Below, one piece after another: positions 28,639 to 37,060 of a DNA stretch of 64,000 bases. Position numbers and translations under genes: made by a program. Below the pieces are notes generated by a model, which did not search any database, had not been told where the DNA came from, and saw only the letters and a list, made by a program, of their open reading frames with translations. The DNA is from Succinimonas sp045124755. GTDB lineage: Bacteria > Pseudomonadota > Gammaproteobacteria > Enterobacterales > Succinivibrionaceae. How positions within the stretch are numbered: position 1 is the first letter of the stretch; every line of letters begins with the position of its first letter. The DNA is taken from NCBI RefSeq assembly GCF_045124755.1, contig NZ_JBGVMK010000012.1; one strand, 5' to 3'.

Positions 28639-30909
28639 ATGAATACAATCTCCCCCAAAGGACTTCGCAGCGCCGGAATGGCCATTGCCGTCTCCGCTGT
28701 TCTTCTCTCCGGAACCATGCTTTCCGGCTGCGGGGATTCCAAAAACAGAAACAATGACGAGGTAAAGATTTCTGTCGTGGAAGAAGGCGACCTTATCACC
28801 GGGAAGCCTTACCGGATCAGGGCCGACCGCAATCTTCAGGATCTTCGGGCCGAACATGGCGATCTCACCGCGGTTAATCCTGTCACCGGGGAAACTGCCG
28901 GAGAGAACGAATGGTTCTATACACTCCCGGAGGAATATTTCACTTCCTATGAGCTTAACTATGACGGTGATAACAACGATGGCAATAACAGCGAATATAA
29001 CATCCTGAAGGCCTTTACCGAAACCTTCCATGCCACCCTCGAAGACGGCAAAACACAGAAGACGCAAAAGACCTTCGCCGTTACCGATCCTTTATTTCCG
29101 GATCAGTGGCATCTCTATAATATCGGCCAGAACCCCTATGGCGTTACCGATCCCCCTCATAAGAAAATCGACCTTAACGCGATCCCGGCCTGGCGGGTTA
29201 TTCTCCCTGATGAAAAGAAGCAGATCGACGGATCCGGAGTATATGCGGCGGTCTGGGATACTCCGATTGATCTTAATCATGAGGATCTCCGGGATCGCAT
29301 CTACGACCCCGGCATTCCCGGCACTGAGGATTTTGTCAATAAAGGTCTCCCGCTGGAAGATCTTCAGACGGATTACAGTTACGCCCATGGAACACTTGTG
29401 AGCGGCATTATCGCTTCTTCAGCCATGAACAGACTGGGGGGCAGAGGCGTGGCCTTTAATGCCATGGTAACGTCATTTGACATGGGCGCGGACATTTCCC
29501 AGACACTGAGCGCCATGCTGAAAACAGAGCGCCTTAATCTGGTAAATGCCAGTTTCCAGGTTTATCTTTTCAGCACCCACGTGCCGGCATACTGGGATCT
29601 TTTTGAAGCTCTTTACGAAAATAACATTGCCGTGATTCGCTCTCATGGCAACCAGTTTAACGCCGCATATGACGAGAACTCCCGGCCTTACTCGGGAAGC
29701 GCATGCCTGTCATCCGGGAGCGACTGCGAATTCAACCAGACTGACGATCTGGCCCGCTTTCCCTTCCATATAAGCGTCGGCGCCCTGAACTCTCTGGGGA
29801 GCAAGTCCTCCTACGGATCCACCGGAGCCAATCTGTGGGTTACCGGTTTCGGGGGCGAATTCGGAGCTTATGTAATAGCCCCGCCCGAATACAAATCCAG
29901 CGCGGCCATCGTAACCACCCTGAGCAGCTATGATCCCGGGGATTTCTGGGATCCGGAAGAGTATTCCCCCTGGCGAACCGAGGAAAACAAGCACTACTCC
30001 AATACCATGAACGGCACCTCTGCCGCCGCGCCCTCCGTGTCCGGCGCTGCTGCTCTGGCGTATCAGGCCAAGCCTGATATGACAGTATCGCAGCTGCGTT
30101 ATCTTCTGGCCCAAACCTCCCGGAATGACACGGAGATGCCTTCTCTCGCTCTGACGCCTCTGGAAGGATATGATGACACCTACGGAGAACAAGTCATTTT
30201 TGATTACGGCTGGCAGGATAATGCCGCGGGCTTCCGGTTTTCAAACTGGTACGGCTTCGGCGTGGCGGATGCCGGAGCTTTGGTAAAGGCCGCTCTCGAC
30301 TGCGATAAGGATCCCGTATGCGACCGCATGAAGGATCTTCCGGAAAAATTCATTTCCGCCAACGAAAATCCCTGCGCTTACACCGATGACTCCAAACGCT
30401 TAATCACCTGCTCCTTCTCCGATTTCCAAAATGAAGAGGGCGAGCCTCTGGGCCAGGCCGAGCTCATACTGGATGCTGTCACCTACGATATCTCCGGTCT
30501 CAATTACCTCCCGGAGGGCATTATTGAAGCCTGCGCGCTGGCGACATCCGAGGAAGACGAGGAAGAAACGGAGCATAACGTTGAGCGCAAGAAGGCCGTG
30601 TTTGAGGTCAATGCTCTTCTGGAGCTTGCAGCAGAATCAGAGTCCGGCACGAAATCCCTGCTGAAGCCCCTTTATGCCAACTGGGATTACCAGTCCGGGT
30701 TTAATGTTCCGGATGCGATAATTTATGAAGGCCTGCTTGAAGGATACACGCTGGAGCCGCTGGATATCGCCGTCTCCGCCTTCTATCAGGAACCCCTGAA
30801 GGAGGATCCGGAACATAAGTACCGCCTGAGCGTGAGAAGCCCCTGCCAGATTGACGCGGACAGGCTAAACGAGAATATGCGTCTTACCGTCTACGGCCGC
30901 CGGAAATAA
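28639..30909 (+). CDS. S8 lipoprotein protease, copy 7
   Basis: 756 residues with Asp207, His250 and Ser461. The histidine motif reads HGTLVSG rather than HGTSVAG, and the oxyanion segment is IRSHGNQF. Lipobox LSGCGD. No I9-like gene or TATAAT element precedes it in the 113-base gap, so it may be transcribed through from copy 6. Its N-terminal domain resembles copies 1, 2 and 10 (LPEEYFTSYELNYD) rather than copies 4-6, 8 and 9 (FSEENFxSYE): two sub-types of this domain are interspersed along the array. Confidence 0.9.
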   Translation: MNTISPKGLRSAGMAIAVSAVLLSGTMLSGCGDSKNRNNDEVKISVVEEGDLITGKPYRIRADRNLQDLRAEHGDLTAVNPVTGETAGENEWFYTLPEEYFTSYELNYDGDNNDGNNSEYNILKAFTETFHATLEDGKTQKTQKTFAVTDPLFPDQWHLYNIGQNPYGVTDPPHKKIDLNAIPAWRVILPDEKKQIDGSGVYAAVWDTPIDLNHEDLRDRIYDPGIPGTEDFVNKGLPLEDLQTDYSYAHGTLVSGIIASSAMNRLGGRGVAFNAMVTSFDMGADISQTLSAMLKTERLNLVNASFQVYLFSTHVPAYWDLFEALYENNIAVIRSHGNQFNAAYDENSRPYSGSACLSSGSDCEFNQTDDLARFPFHISVGALNSLGSKSSYGSTGANLWVTGFGGEFGAYVIAPPEYKSSAAIVTTLSSYDPGDFWDPEEYSPWRTEENKHYSNTMNGTSAAAPSVSGAAALAYQAKPDMTVSQLRYLLAQTSRNDTEMPSLALTPLEGYDDTYGEQVIFDYGWQDNAAGFRFSNWYGFGVADAGALVKAALDCDKDPVCDRMKDLPEKFISANENPCAYTDDSKRLITCSFSDFQNEEGEPLGQAELILDAVTYDISGLNYLPEGIIEACALATSEEDEEETEHNVERKKAVFEVNALLELAAESESGTKSLLKPLYANWDYQSGFNVPDAIIYEGLLEGYTLEPLDIAVSAFYQEPLKEDPEHKYRLSVRSPCQIDADRLNENMRLTVYGRRK

Positions 30910-30987
30910 TGATGGCGGCATCATCCTGACCGGAGCTCCGGGCGAGTCCCCGGCCGGGATAGCCTCTGTAATTGCTTCATAGAGCGT

Positions 30988-31025
30988 CATGCCAGGAGAA
31001 CCGGGTTTTTTCCGGCATGTTTTTT
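30988..31025 (+). terminator. Terminator of protease copy 7
   Basis: CATGCC and GGCATG form the stem with a 20-base interval that can pair further through AGG/CCT-like bases, followed by six T residues. Confidence 0.75.
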
Positions 31026-31058
31026 CGGGCAGGAGCAGCGGGAAGGCCGGGAAAGCAT

Positions 31059-31064
31059 TATAAT
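31059..31064 (+). promoter_or_regulatory. Putative -10 box before I9-like gene 2
   Basis: TATAAT followed by TACAGAAACGCCGG, matching the arrangement before I9-like gene 1. The leader to the ATG is about 78 bases. Confidence 0.4.
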
Positions 31065-31148
31065 TACAGAAACGCCGGCGCTGATTCTGTTGCCGGCAAA
31101 AAGTTTTTTTGAAAATGCTTCTTTTCATACACCAGCGGAGATGCGTTT

Positions 31149-31646
31149 ATGACATTCCTTAAGAAGATAAAGCTTCCTTTGTTAACGGCGGCCATGCTTA
31201 TGACCAGTGTTTCCTTTGCTAATGCAGCTTTGGCAGATGACGGCGTGATTCAGAAAAAGAACTCGGTAATCTATACCGGCAATTTCGCTCTCGCGGACAA
31301 GACGAGCTCTCAGGCTCAGGTTCAGTCTCCCCGGGAAACCCTGGGATCACTTCACGATTATGACGTAGTCTCCGGGGAGAAGAATCCCCATCACCTGGCC
31401 TTCGTCAAGAAAACCAAGGGCCGGAGCTACGTTATCCTGGACAAGATCTTTGTGAAGTGCTCCCGGAAAAATCCCTGCCAGCTTCCGGAGGATCTGGGGG
31501 CCGTGAAGCTCTCGGAGCGTCTCTGGGAGGTAACCGTTTCCGACTATGATTCCTGGAAGACCCGGGTTAAGGAGCTTAAGGAGATTCCGGGGGTTATCAA
31601 GGTATCTCCGGCATTTGACTACGGCGTTAAGGCCCAGCTGAAGTAA
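31149..31646 (+). CDS. Secreted I9-like propeptide/inhibitor protein 2
   Basis: 165 residues, nearly the same as I9-like protein 1 along the whole length, with differences mainly in the signal peptide and near EELGAV, DLGAV and the last strand (SPAFDYGVK). Both have the invariant Cys pair in KCSRKNPC. It ends 12 bases before protease copy 8. Because only copies 4 and 8 carry such a partner, these two enzyme-partner cassettes probably arose by duplication of one ancestral two-gene unit. Confidence 0.7.
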   Translation: MTFLKKIKLPLLTAAMLMTSVSFANAALADDGVIQKKNSVIYTGNFALADKTSSQAQVQSPRETLGSLHDYDVVSGEKNPHHLAFVKKTKGRSYVILDKIFVKCSRKNPCQLPEDLGAVKLSERLWEVTVSDYDSWKTRVKELKEIPGVIKVSPAFDYGVKAQLK

Positions 31647-31658
31647 GAGGATAACGCG

Positions 31659-33947
31659 ATGAAAGCAATCTTAAACAAAGGACTCCGCATCACCGGAACC
31701 GCTGCTGCCGTGTCTGCCATGATGCTCTGCGGAACCATGCTTTCCGGCTGCGATGATTCCAAAAACTGGATCAATGACGGCGTCAAGCTGACAGTGGTGG
31801 AAGAGGGCGATCTTGTCACCGGAAAACCTTACAAAATCAAAGCCGACCGCCAGCTTCAGGAGCTCAGCGCTGACCACGGCGAGGTAACCACGGTTAATCC
31901 CGTAACCGGAGAAAATGCTGCTGCCAATGAATGGTTCTATGTGTTTTCGGAAGAAAATTTTACGTCATATGAGATGCCGGACTCCGCCGCTCAAAATGAG
32001 GTTAATGACAGCGATGAAGAAAAGAGCAGCCTGAAGGCCTTTACCGAAACCTTCCATGCGACACTTGCCGACGGCAGAACCCGGAAGGTCAATCAGGATT
32101 TCGCCATTACCGACCCGCTGCTCCCGGACCAATGGCATCTCTGGAATATCGGCCAGAACCCCTACGGCGTTACCGATCCTCCCCTTAAGAAAATCGATAT
32201 TAACGTGATCCCCGCCTGGCGCGTTATTCTTCCGGAGGAGAAAAAGCAGATCGACGGATCCGGAGTTTACATGGCGATTTATGATTCTCCGGTGGATATT
32301 AATCATGAGGATCTTAAGGATCGCGTTTATGATCCCGGCATTCCCGGCACCGCGGATTTAATCAATACCGGACTCCCCCTTGAGATCCTCAAGAAAAATG
32401 CCGAATTCACTCATGGCACTTCTGTAACCGGAATTGCCGCATCCTCGGGCATGAACAAGCTCGGCGGCAGAGGCGTGGCGTTTAATGCAAACCTGACCTC
32501 CTTCGCAAAGGATAACGACGAAACGGTGATTCTGGGTACCATGCTGAAAATGGATCATCTTAATCTGGTAAATGCCAGTATCGGAGATGATCTTGTCACC
32601 TACCACATCCCGGCGGTCTGGGATCTCTTCGAAGCTCTGTACGAGAATAATATCGCCTTTATCCACGCGCAGGGGAATGAGTTCAAAGACGGTTACGACA
32701 AAGAAGATAAGCCTTACTCCCTGAGCAACTGTTTAGAATTTCACACCGACTGCGAATTCAAGCAGACAGATCCTAAGTCTCGTTACCCCTTCATTATCAA
32801 CGTCGGCGCCCTGAACTCCCTGGGGGAGAAGGCCTCCTACGGATCCTCCGGAGCCAATCTGTGGGTTACCGGCTTCGGCGGCGAATACGGCGCTGATAAG
32901 ACGCTGACTTTTATGTCTTCCAGCGCTGCCATGGTAACCACCCTGAGCAGCTATGATCCCAAGGAATTTGAGGATCCGGATAAGGATTCTCCCTGGAGAA
33001 CCGAGGATAACAAGTACTATACCAATACCATGAACGGCACCTCATCCGCCGCCCCCTCCGTGTCCGGCGCTGCGGCCCTGGCGTATCAGGCCCGGCCTGA
33101 CATGACGGTATCCGAATTACGTTATCTTCTGGTCAAAACCGCCCGCAATGACAAGGTGATGCCCACTTTGGCTCTGACGCCTCTGGAGGAGGATGATTAC
33201 TTTTACGATGAAAAAGTCACCCTTGACTACGGCTGGCAGGATAATGCCGCGGGCTACCGGTTCTCCAACAGGTACGGTTTTGGCGTCGTGGATGCCGAAG
33301 CTCTGGTGAAGGCCGCTCTCGAATGCGATAACGATCCCGTTTGCGCCGGCATGAAGGAGCTTCCGGAGAAATACGTCTCCGCCAACGAAAATCCCTGTGC
33401 CTACACCGATGACTCCAAACGCTTAATAACCTGCTCCTTCTCTGACTTCAAAAACGATGAGGGCGAGTCTCTGGGCAAAACAGAGCTTCTGGTGGATGCG
33501 CTCACCTATAATGTTTCCGGAATGAATTACCTCCCGGAGGGCATTATCGAGTCCTGCGAGCTTGCGGCCTCTGAGGAAGACGAGGAAGAAACGGAGCACA
33601 ACGTTGAAAGGAAGAAGGCCATATTTGAGGCCCATGCTCTTCTGGAGCTTACTGCGGAATCGCAGTCCGGCACCAAATCGCTTTTGAAGCCCCTTTATGC
33701 CAACTGGGATTACGGATCCGGGTTTAATATTCCGGATGACGATGATGATGACGATGATGACGACGATGATACTCCTGAGGGATTGACGCTGGAGCCTATG
33801 GATCTCGCCACCTCCGCCTTCTATCAGGAATCCCTGAAGGAGGATCCGGACAAGAAGTATCGTCTGAGCTTCAGAAGCGCCTGCCAGATTGACGTGGACG
33901 ATCTTAATGAAAATATGCATCTTACCGTCTACGGCCGGAAGAAATAA
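31659..33947 (+). CDS. S8 lipoprotein protease, copy 8 (paired with I9-like protein 2)
   Basis: 762 residues with Asp209 (AIYDSPVDINHEDL), His252 (THGTSVTG) and Ser462. Lipobox LSGCDDSKNW, identical around the Cys to copy 4, including Asp at +2. The C-terminal domain contains an uninterrupted run of about a dozen Asp codons (33733-33770), a probable slippage tract. The ribosome binding site is GAGGAT. Confidence 0.9.
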   Translation: MKAILNKGLRITGTAAAVSAMMLCGTMLSGCDDSKNWINDGVKLTVVEEGDLVTGKPYKIKADRQLQELSADHGEVTTVNPVTGENAAANEWFYVFSEENFTSYEMPDSAAQNEVNDSDEEKSSLKAFTETFHATLADGRTRKVNQDFAITDPLLPDQWHLWNIGQNPYGVTDPPLKKIDINVIPAWRVILPEEKKQIDGSGVYMAIYDSPVDINHEDLKDRVYDPGIPGTADLINTGLPLEILKKNAEFTHGTSVTGIAASSGMNKLGGRGVAFNANLTSFAKDNDETVILGTMLKMDHLNLVNASIGDDLVTYHIPAVWDLFEALYENNIAFIHAQGNEFKDGYDKEDKPYSLSNCLEFHTDCEFKQTDPKSRYPFIINVGALNSLGEKASYGSSGANLWVTGFGGEYGADKTLTFMSSSAAMVTTLSSYDPKEFEDPDKDSPWRTEDNKYYTNTMNGTSSAAPSVSGAAALAYQARPDMTVSELRYLLVKTARNDKVMPTLALTPLEEDDYFYDEKVTLDYGWQDNAAGYRFSNRYGFGVVDAEALVKAALECDNDPVCAGMKELPEKYVSANENPCAYTDDSKRLITCSFSDFKNDEGESLGKTELLVDALTYNVSGMNYLPEGIIESCELAASEEDEEETEHNVERKKAIFEAHALLELTAESQSGTKSLLKPLYANWDYGSGFNIPDDDDDDDDDDDDTPEGLTLEPMDLATSAFYQESLKEDPDKKYRLSFRSACQIDVDDLNENMHLTVYGRKK
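33736..33770 (+). repeat. In-frame GAT/GAC tract encoding poly-Asp
   Basis: A run of GAT and GAC codons inside protease copy 8. The same position in other copies holds 0 to about 15 acidic residues, so the tract changes length between paralogues without breaking the frame. Confidence 0.8.
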
Positions 33948-34024
33948 GCAAAGCTGCGGCACCCTGATCGGGATGGCTTCGTAAGTCTCCGGCCGGGAAG
34001 GCCTCTGTAACAGCCCCTTAGAGC

Positions 34025-34064
34025 ATCATGCCAGGAAGCTCCGGTTTCCCGGCATGATTTTTTT
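34025..34064 (+). terminator. Terminator of protease copy 8
   Basis: 8-base stem ATCATGCC/GGCATGAT with an 18-base interval, then seven T residues. Confidence 0.85.
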
Positions 34065-34348
34065 GGCGGCCGTTCGGAATATCTGATCCGAAATGCTCTC
34101 ATGACTTCAGTGGTACGATCTTTCCCTGAGATTCCGGCGGACAGACAGGGAGAGCCGTGACGGGCAACCAAAATCACAATTAGCGAAATATACCGGCCGC
34201 CCGGCCGGTTTTATAATCTCGGCAGACTCATTGCCGCAATCAAATACTGCCAGCTTCCGGACAGCCCCCGGGAAGGTTACGGTTCCGCCGTCTTTTCCGG
34301 CGGCACCAGGCATAAACCGAGATGAAATACCATAAGGAGAGTTCCGCT
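34065..34348 (+). promoter_or_regulatory. Promoter and leader region of protease copy 9
   Basis: TATAAT at 34212-34217 is preceded at 34193-34208 by CCGGCCGCCCGGCCGG, a GC palindrome that takes the place of a normal spacer. A 132-base leader follows, ending in ATAAGGAGAGTTCCGCT before the ATG. Confidence 0.5.
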
Positions 34349-36628
34349 ATGAAATCAGCCTGCAGCAAAGGACTTCGGATAACGAAAATCGCTGTCGCGG
34401 TGTCTGCCATGCTTCTGGCCGGAGCCATGCTTTCCGGCTGCAAGGATTCCAAAAACCGGACATCTTCAGACGACGTAAAGCTTTCTGTTATTGAAGAGGG
34501 CGATCTTGTCACCGGAAAGCCCTACAAAATCAGGGCCGACCGCCAGCTTCAGGAGCTCAGCGCTGACCACGGCGAGGTATCCGCAGTAAATCCCGTAACC
34601 GGAGAAAATGCCGGAGCCAATGAATGGTTCTATGTGTTTTCGGAAGAGAATTTTGCGTCATATGAGATGCCGGACTCCGCCGCTCAAAAAGAGGTTAACG
34701 ACAGCGCTGAAGAAAAGAGCAGCCTGAAGGCCTTTACCGAAACCTTCCATGCGACTCTTACCGATGGCAGAACCCGGAAGGTGCAGCAGGATTTCGCCGT
34801 TACCGACCCTTTGCTCCCGGATCAGTGGCATCTTTACAATATCGGCCAGAACCCCTATGGCGTTACCGATGCTCCTCTTAAGAAAATCGACCTTAACGTC
34901 ATCCCCGCCTGGCGCGTTATTCTCCCGGAAGATAAGAAGCAGATCGACGGATCCGGAGTTTATGCGGCAGTCTGGGATACGGCTGTGGATCTTAACCATG
35001 AGGATCTCCGGGAGCGCATTTATGACCCCGGAATTCCCGGAACCGAGAATTTTGTCAATATCGGACTTCCATTGGAAACTCTTCAGGAATATCCCGGAGA
35101 AGACCATGGCACCTCCGTAGCCGGAATAATCGCCGCCTCGGCCATGAACAGGCTGGGCGTAAGGGGAGTGGCCTTTAATGCCAGAGTTACATCATTTTCC
35201 ATAGACGAAGATGAATATCTGATACCGGGGGCCATGCTGAACATGAAGCAGCTGAATTTGGCAAATGCCAGCTGGGGCTATGATCTGTTTACCAGCCACG
35301 AGCCGGCATTGCGGGATCTTTACGAAGCTCTTTACGAAAACAATATCGCCGTTTTCCATTCTCACGGGAACGAATTTGATGAAGGTTACAGCGAAGACGA
35401 TAAGCCTTACTCGGTAAGCGACTGCTTAGAGATTCCCGCAGACTGCGAATTCAAACAGACAGATGAAATGGCGCGCTATCCCTTTAATATCCAGGTCGGC
35501 TCCCTGAACTCTCTGGGGGTTAAAACCTCCTACGCCTCCACCGGAGCCAATCTGTGGGTTACCGGCTTCGGCGGCGAATTCGGGGCTGATACCAACTATC
35601 CGGGCCGATCCAGCGCCGCCCTGGTAACCACCCTGACCAGCTATGATCCCGGGGACTTTACGGATCCGGACGAGTTTTCTCCCTGGAGAACCCAAGACAA
35701 CAAGTACTACACCAATATGATGAACGCCTCCTCTGCCGCCGCTCCCTCCGTGACCGGAGCTGCCGCTCTGGCGTATCAGGCCAGGCCTGACATGACGGTG
35801 TCAGAGCTCCGTTATCTTCTGGCCAGAACCTCCCGGAACGACACCGCGATGCCTTCTCTCGCTCTGACGCCTCTGGAAGGATATGACGACACCTACGGGG
35901 AAAAGGTCACCTTTGATTACGGGTGGCAGGATAATGCCGCGGGCTTCCGGTTCTCCAACTGGTACGGCTTCGGCGTTGTTGATGCCGGGGCTCTCGTGAA
36001 GGCCGCTCTTGAATGCGATAAGGATCCCGTCTGCGCCGGAATGAAGGAGCTTCCGGAAAAATTCATTTCCGCCAATGATAATCCCTGCGCTTACACCGAT
36101 GACTCCGGACGTTTAATCACCTGCTCCTTCTCCGATTTTCAAAACGAAGAGGGCGAGCCTTTGGGGCAAACCGAGCTTCTGGCGGATGCTGTCACCTACG
36201 ATGTTTCCGGTCTCAATTATCTCCCGGAGGGGCTCATCGATGCCTGCGCGCTCGCGGCCTCTCCAGAAGATGAGGGGATTACCGAGCATAACATCGAACG
36301 GAAGAAGGCCGTATTTAAGGTCAATGCTCTGCTGGAGCTTACGGCGGAATCCCAGTCCGGCACTAAATCCCTGCTGAAGCCCCTTTATGCCAACTGGGAT
36401 TACCTTTCTGGGTTTAATGTTCCTGATGACGATGATGATGAGGGCGATGATGATGAGAGTGCGGAACTCCTGGCTCCCCTGGATATCGCCGCCTCCGCCT
36501 TCTATCAGGAACCCCTTAAGGAGGATCCGGACAGGAAGTACCGGATGAGCATCAGAAGCGCCTGTCAGATTGACGTGGACAGGCTTAACGAAAATATGCA
36601 TCTTACCTTCTACGGCCGGAGGAAATAA
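34349..36628 (+). CDS. S8 lipoprotein protease, copy 9
   Basis: 759 residues from the ATG at 34349, which has AAGGAG eleven bases upstream; an ATG nine codons earlier lies before this site and would give an unlikely N terminus. Asp210, His253 (DHGTSVAG) and Ser462 are present, but the serine motif is NASSAAAP instead of NGTSSAAP, so the two residues before the nucleophile are changed. The oxyanion segment is FHSHGNEF. Lipobox LSGCKD. An acidic loop (DDDDDEGDDDE) lies near residue 693. Activity is likely but less certain than for the other copies. Confidence 0.89.
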   Translation: MKSACSKGLRITKIAVAVSAMLLAGAMLSGCKDSKNRTSSDDVKLSVIEEGDLVTGKPYKIRADRQLQELSADHGEVSAVNPVTGENAGANEWFYVFSEENFASYEMPDSAAQKEVNDSAEEKSSLKAFTETFHATLTDGRTRKVQQDFAVTDPLLPDQWHLYNIGQNPYGVTDAPLKKIDLNVIPAWRVILPEDKKQIDGSGVYAAVWDTAVDLNHEDLRERIYDPGIPGTENFVNIGLPLETLQEYPGEDHGTSVAGIIAASAMNRLGVRGVAFNARVTSFSIDEDEYLIPGAMLNMKQLNLANASWGYDLFTSHEPALRDLYEALYENNIAVFHSHGNEFDEGYSEDDKPYSVSDCLEIPADCEFKQTDEMARYPFNIQVGSLNSLGVKTSYASTGANLWVTGFGGEFGADTNYPGRSSAALVTTLTSYDPGDFTDPDEFSPWRTQDNKYYTNMMNASSAAAPSVTGAAALAYQARPDMTVSELRYLLARTSRNDTAMPSLALTPLEGYDDTYGEKVTFDYGWQDNAAGFRFSNWYGFGVVDAGALVKAALECDKDPVCAGMKELPEKFISANDNPCAYTDDSGRLITCSFSDFQNEEGEPLGQTELLADAVTYDVSGLNYLPEGLIDACALAASPEDEGITEHNIERKKAVFKVNALLELTAESQSGTKSLLKPLYANWDYLSGFNVPDDDDDEGDDDESAELLAPLDIAASAFYQEPLKEDPDRKYRMSIRSACQIDVDRLNENMHLTFYGRRK

Positions 36629-36710
36629 TCTGGGCGGCAGCCTGATCGGGGCTTTGCGTCAGTCCCGGCCGGCAAGGCCTCTCTAACGGCCACTTAGAGC
36701 ATCATGTCGG

Positions 36711-36740
36711 AAAGCTCCGTTTTCCCGGCATGATTTTTTT
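36711..36740 (+). terminator. Terminator of protease copy 9
   Basis: ATCATGTCGG and CCGGCATGAT pair with one G-T match, followed by seven T residues. Confidence 0.8.
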
Positions 36741-37060
36741 GCCGGCCGTTCGGGGACATATCAGTCCGTAAATACTCTCATGCCGTCAGGGGGTGCTGTC
36801 CCTGAGATTCCGGCCGGGCGTGGAGATGCAACAGAGAGATGGCGCGCCGTGACAGATCAGCGAAATCACACATAGCGAAATATACCAGCCGCCCGGCCGG
36901 TTTTATAATCCCGGACAAAGCATTGCGGAAGCAAAAACTGCCAGCTTCCGGAGGTTCGGGAGATGTTAAGCTCTCGGAAGCCCCGGAGTTACGGTTCCGC
37001 CGGCGGTTCCTGCGGCATTAAGCATAAACCGGGATGAAATACCATAAGGAGAGTTCCCCT
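36741..37060 (+). promoter_or_regulatory. Promoter and leader region of protease copy 10
   Basis: TATAAT at 36904-36909 after CAGCCGCCCGGCCGG, the same arrangement as before copy 9, with a 152-base leader ending in ATAAGGAGAGTTCCCCT. Nothing else is seen in the spacer. Confidence 0.5.
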
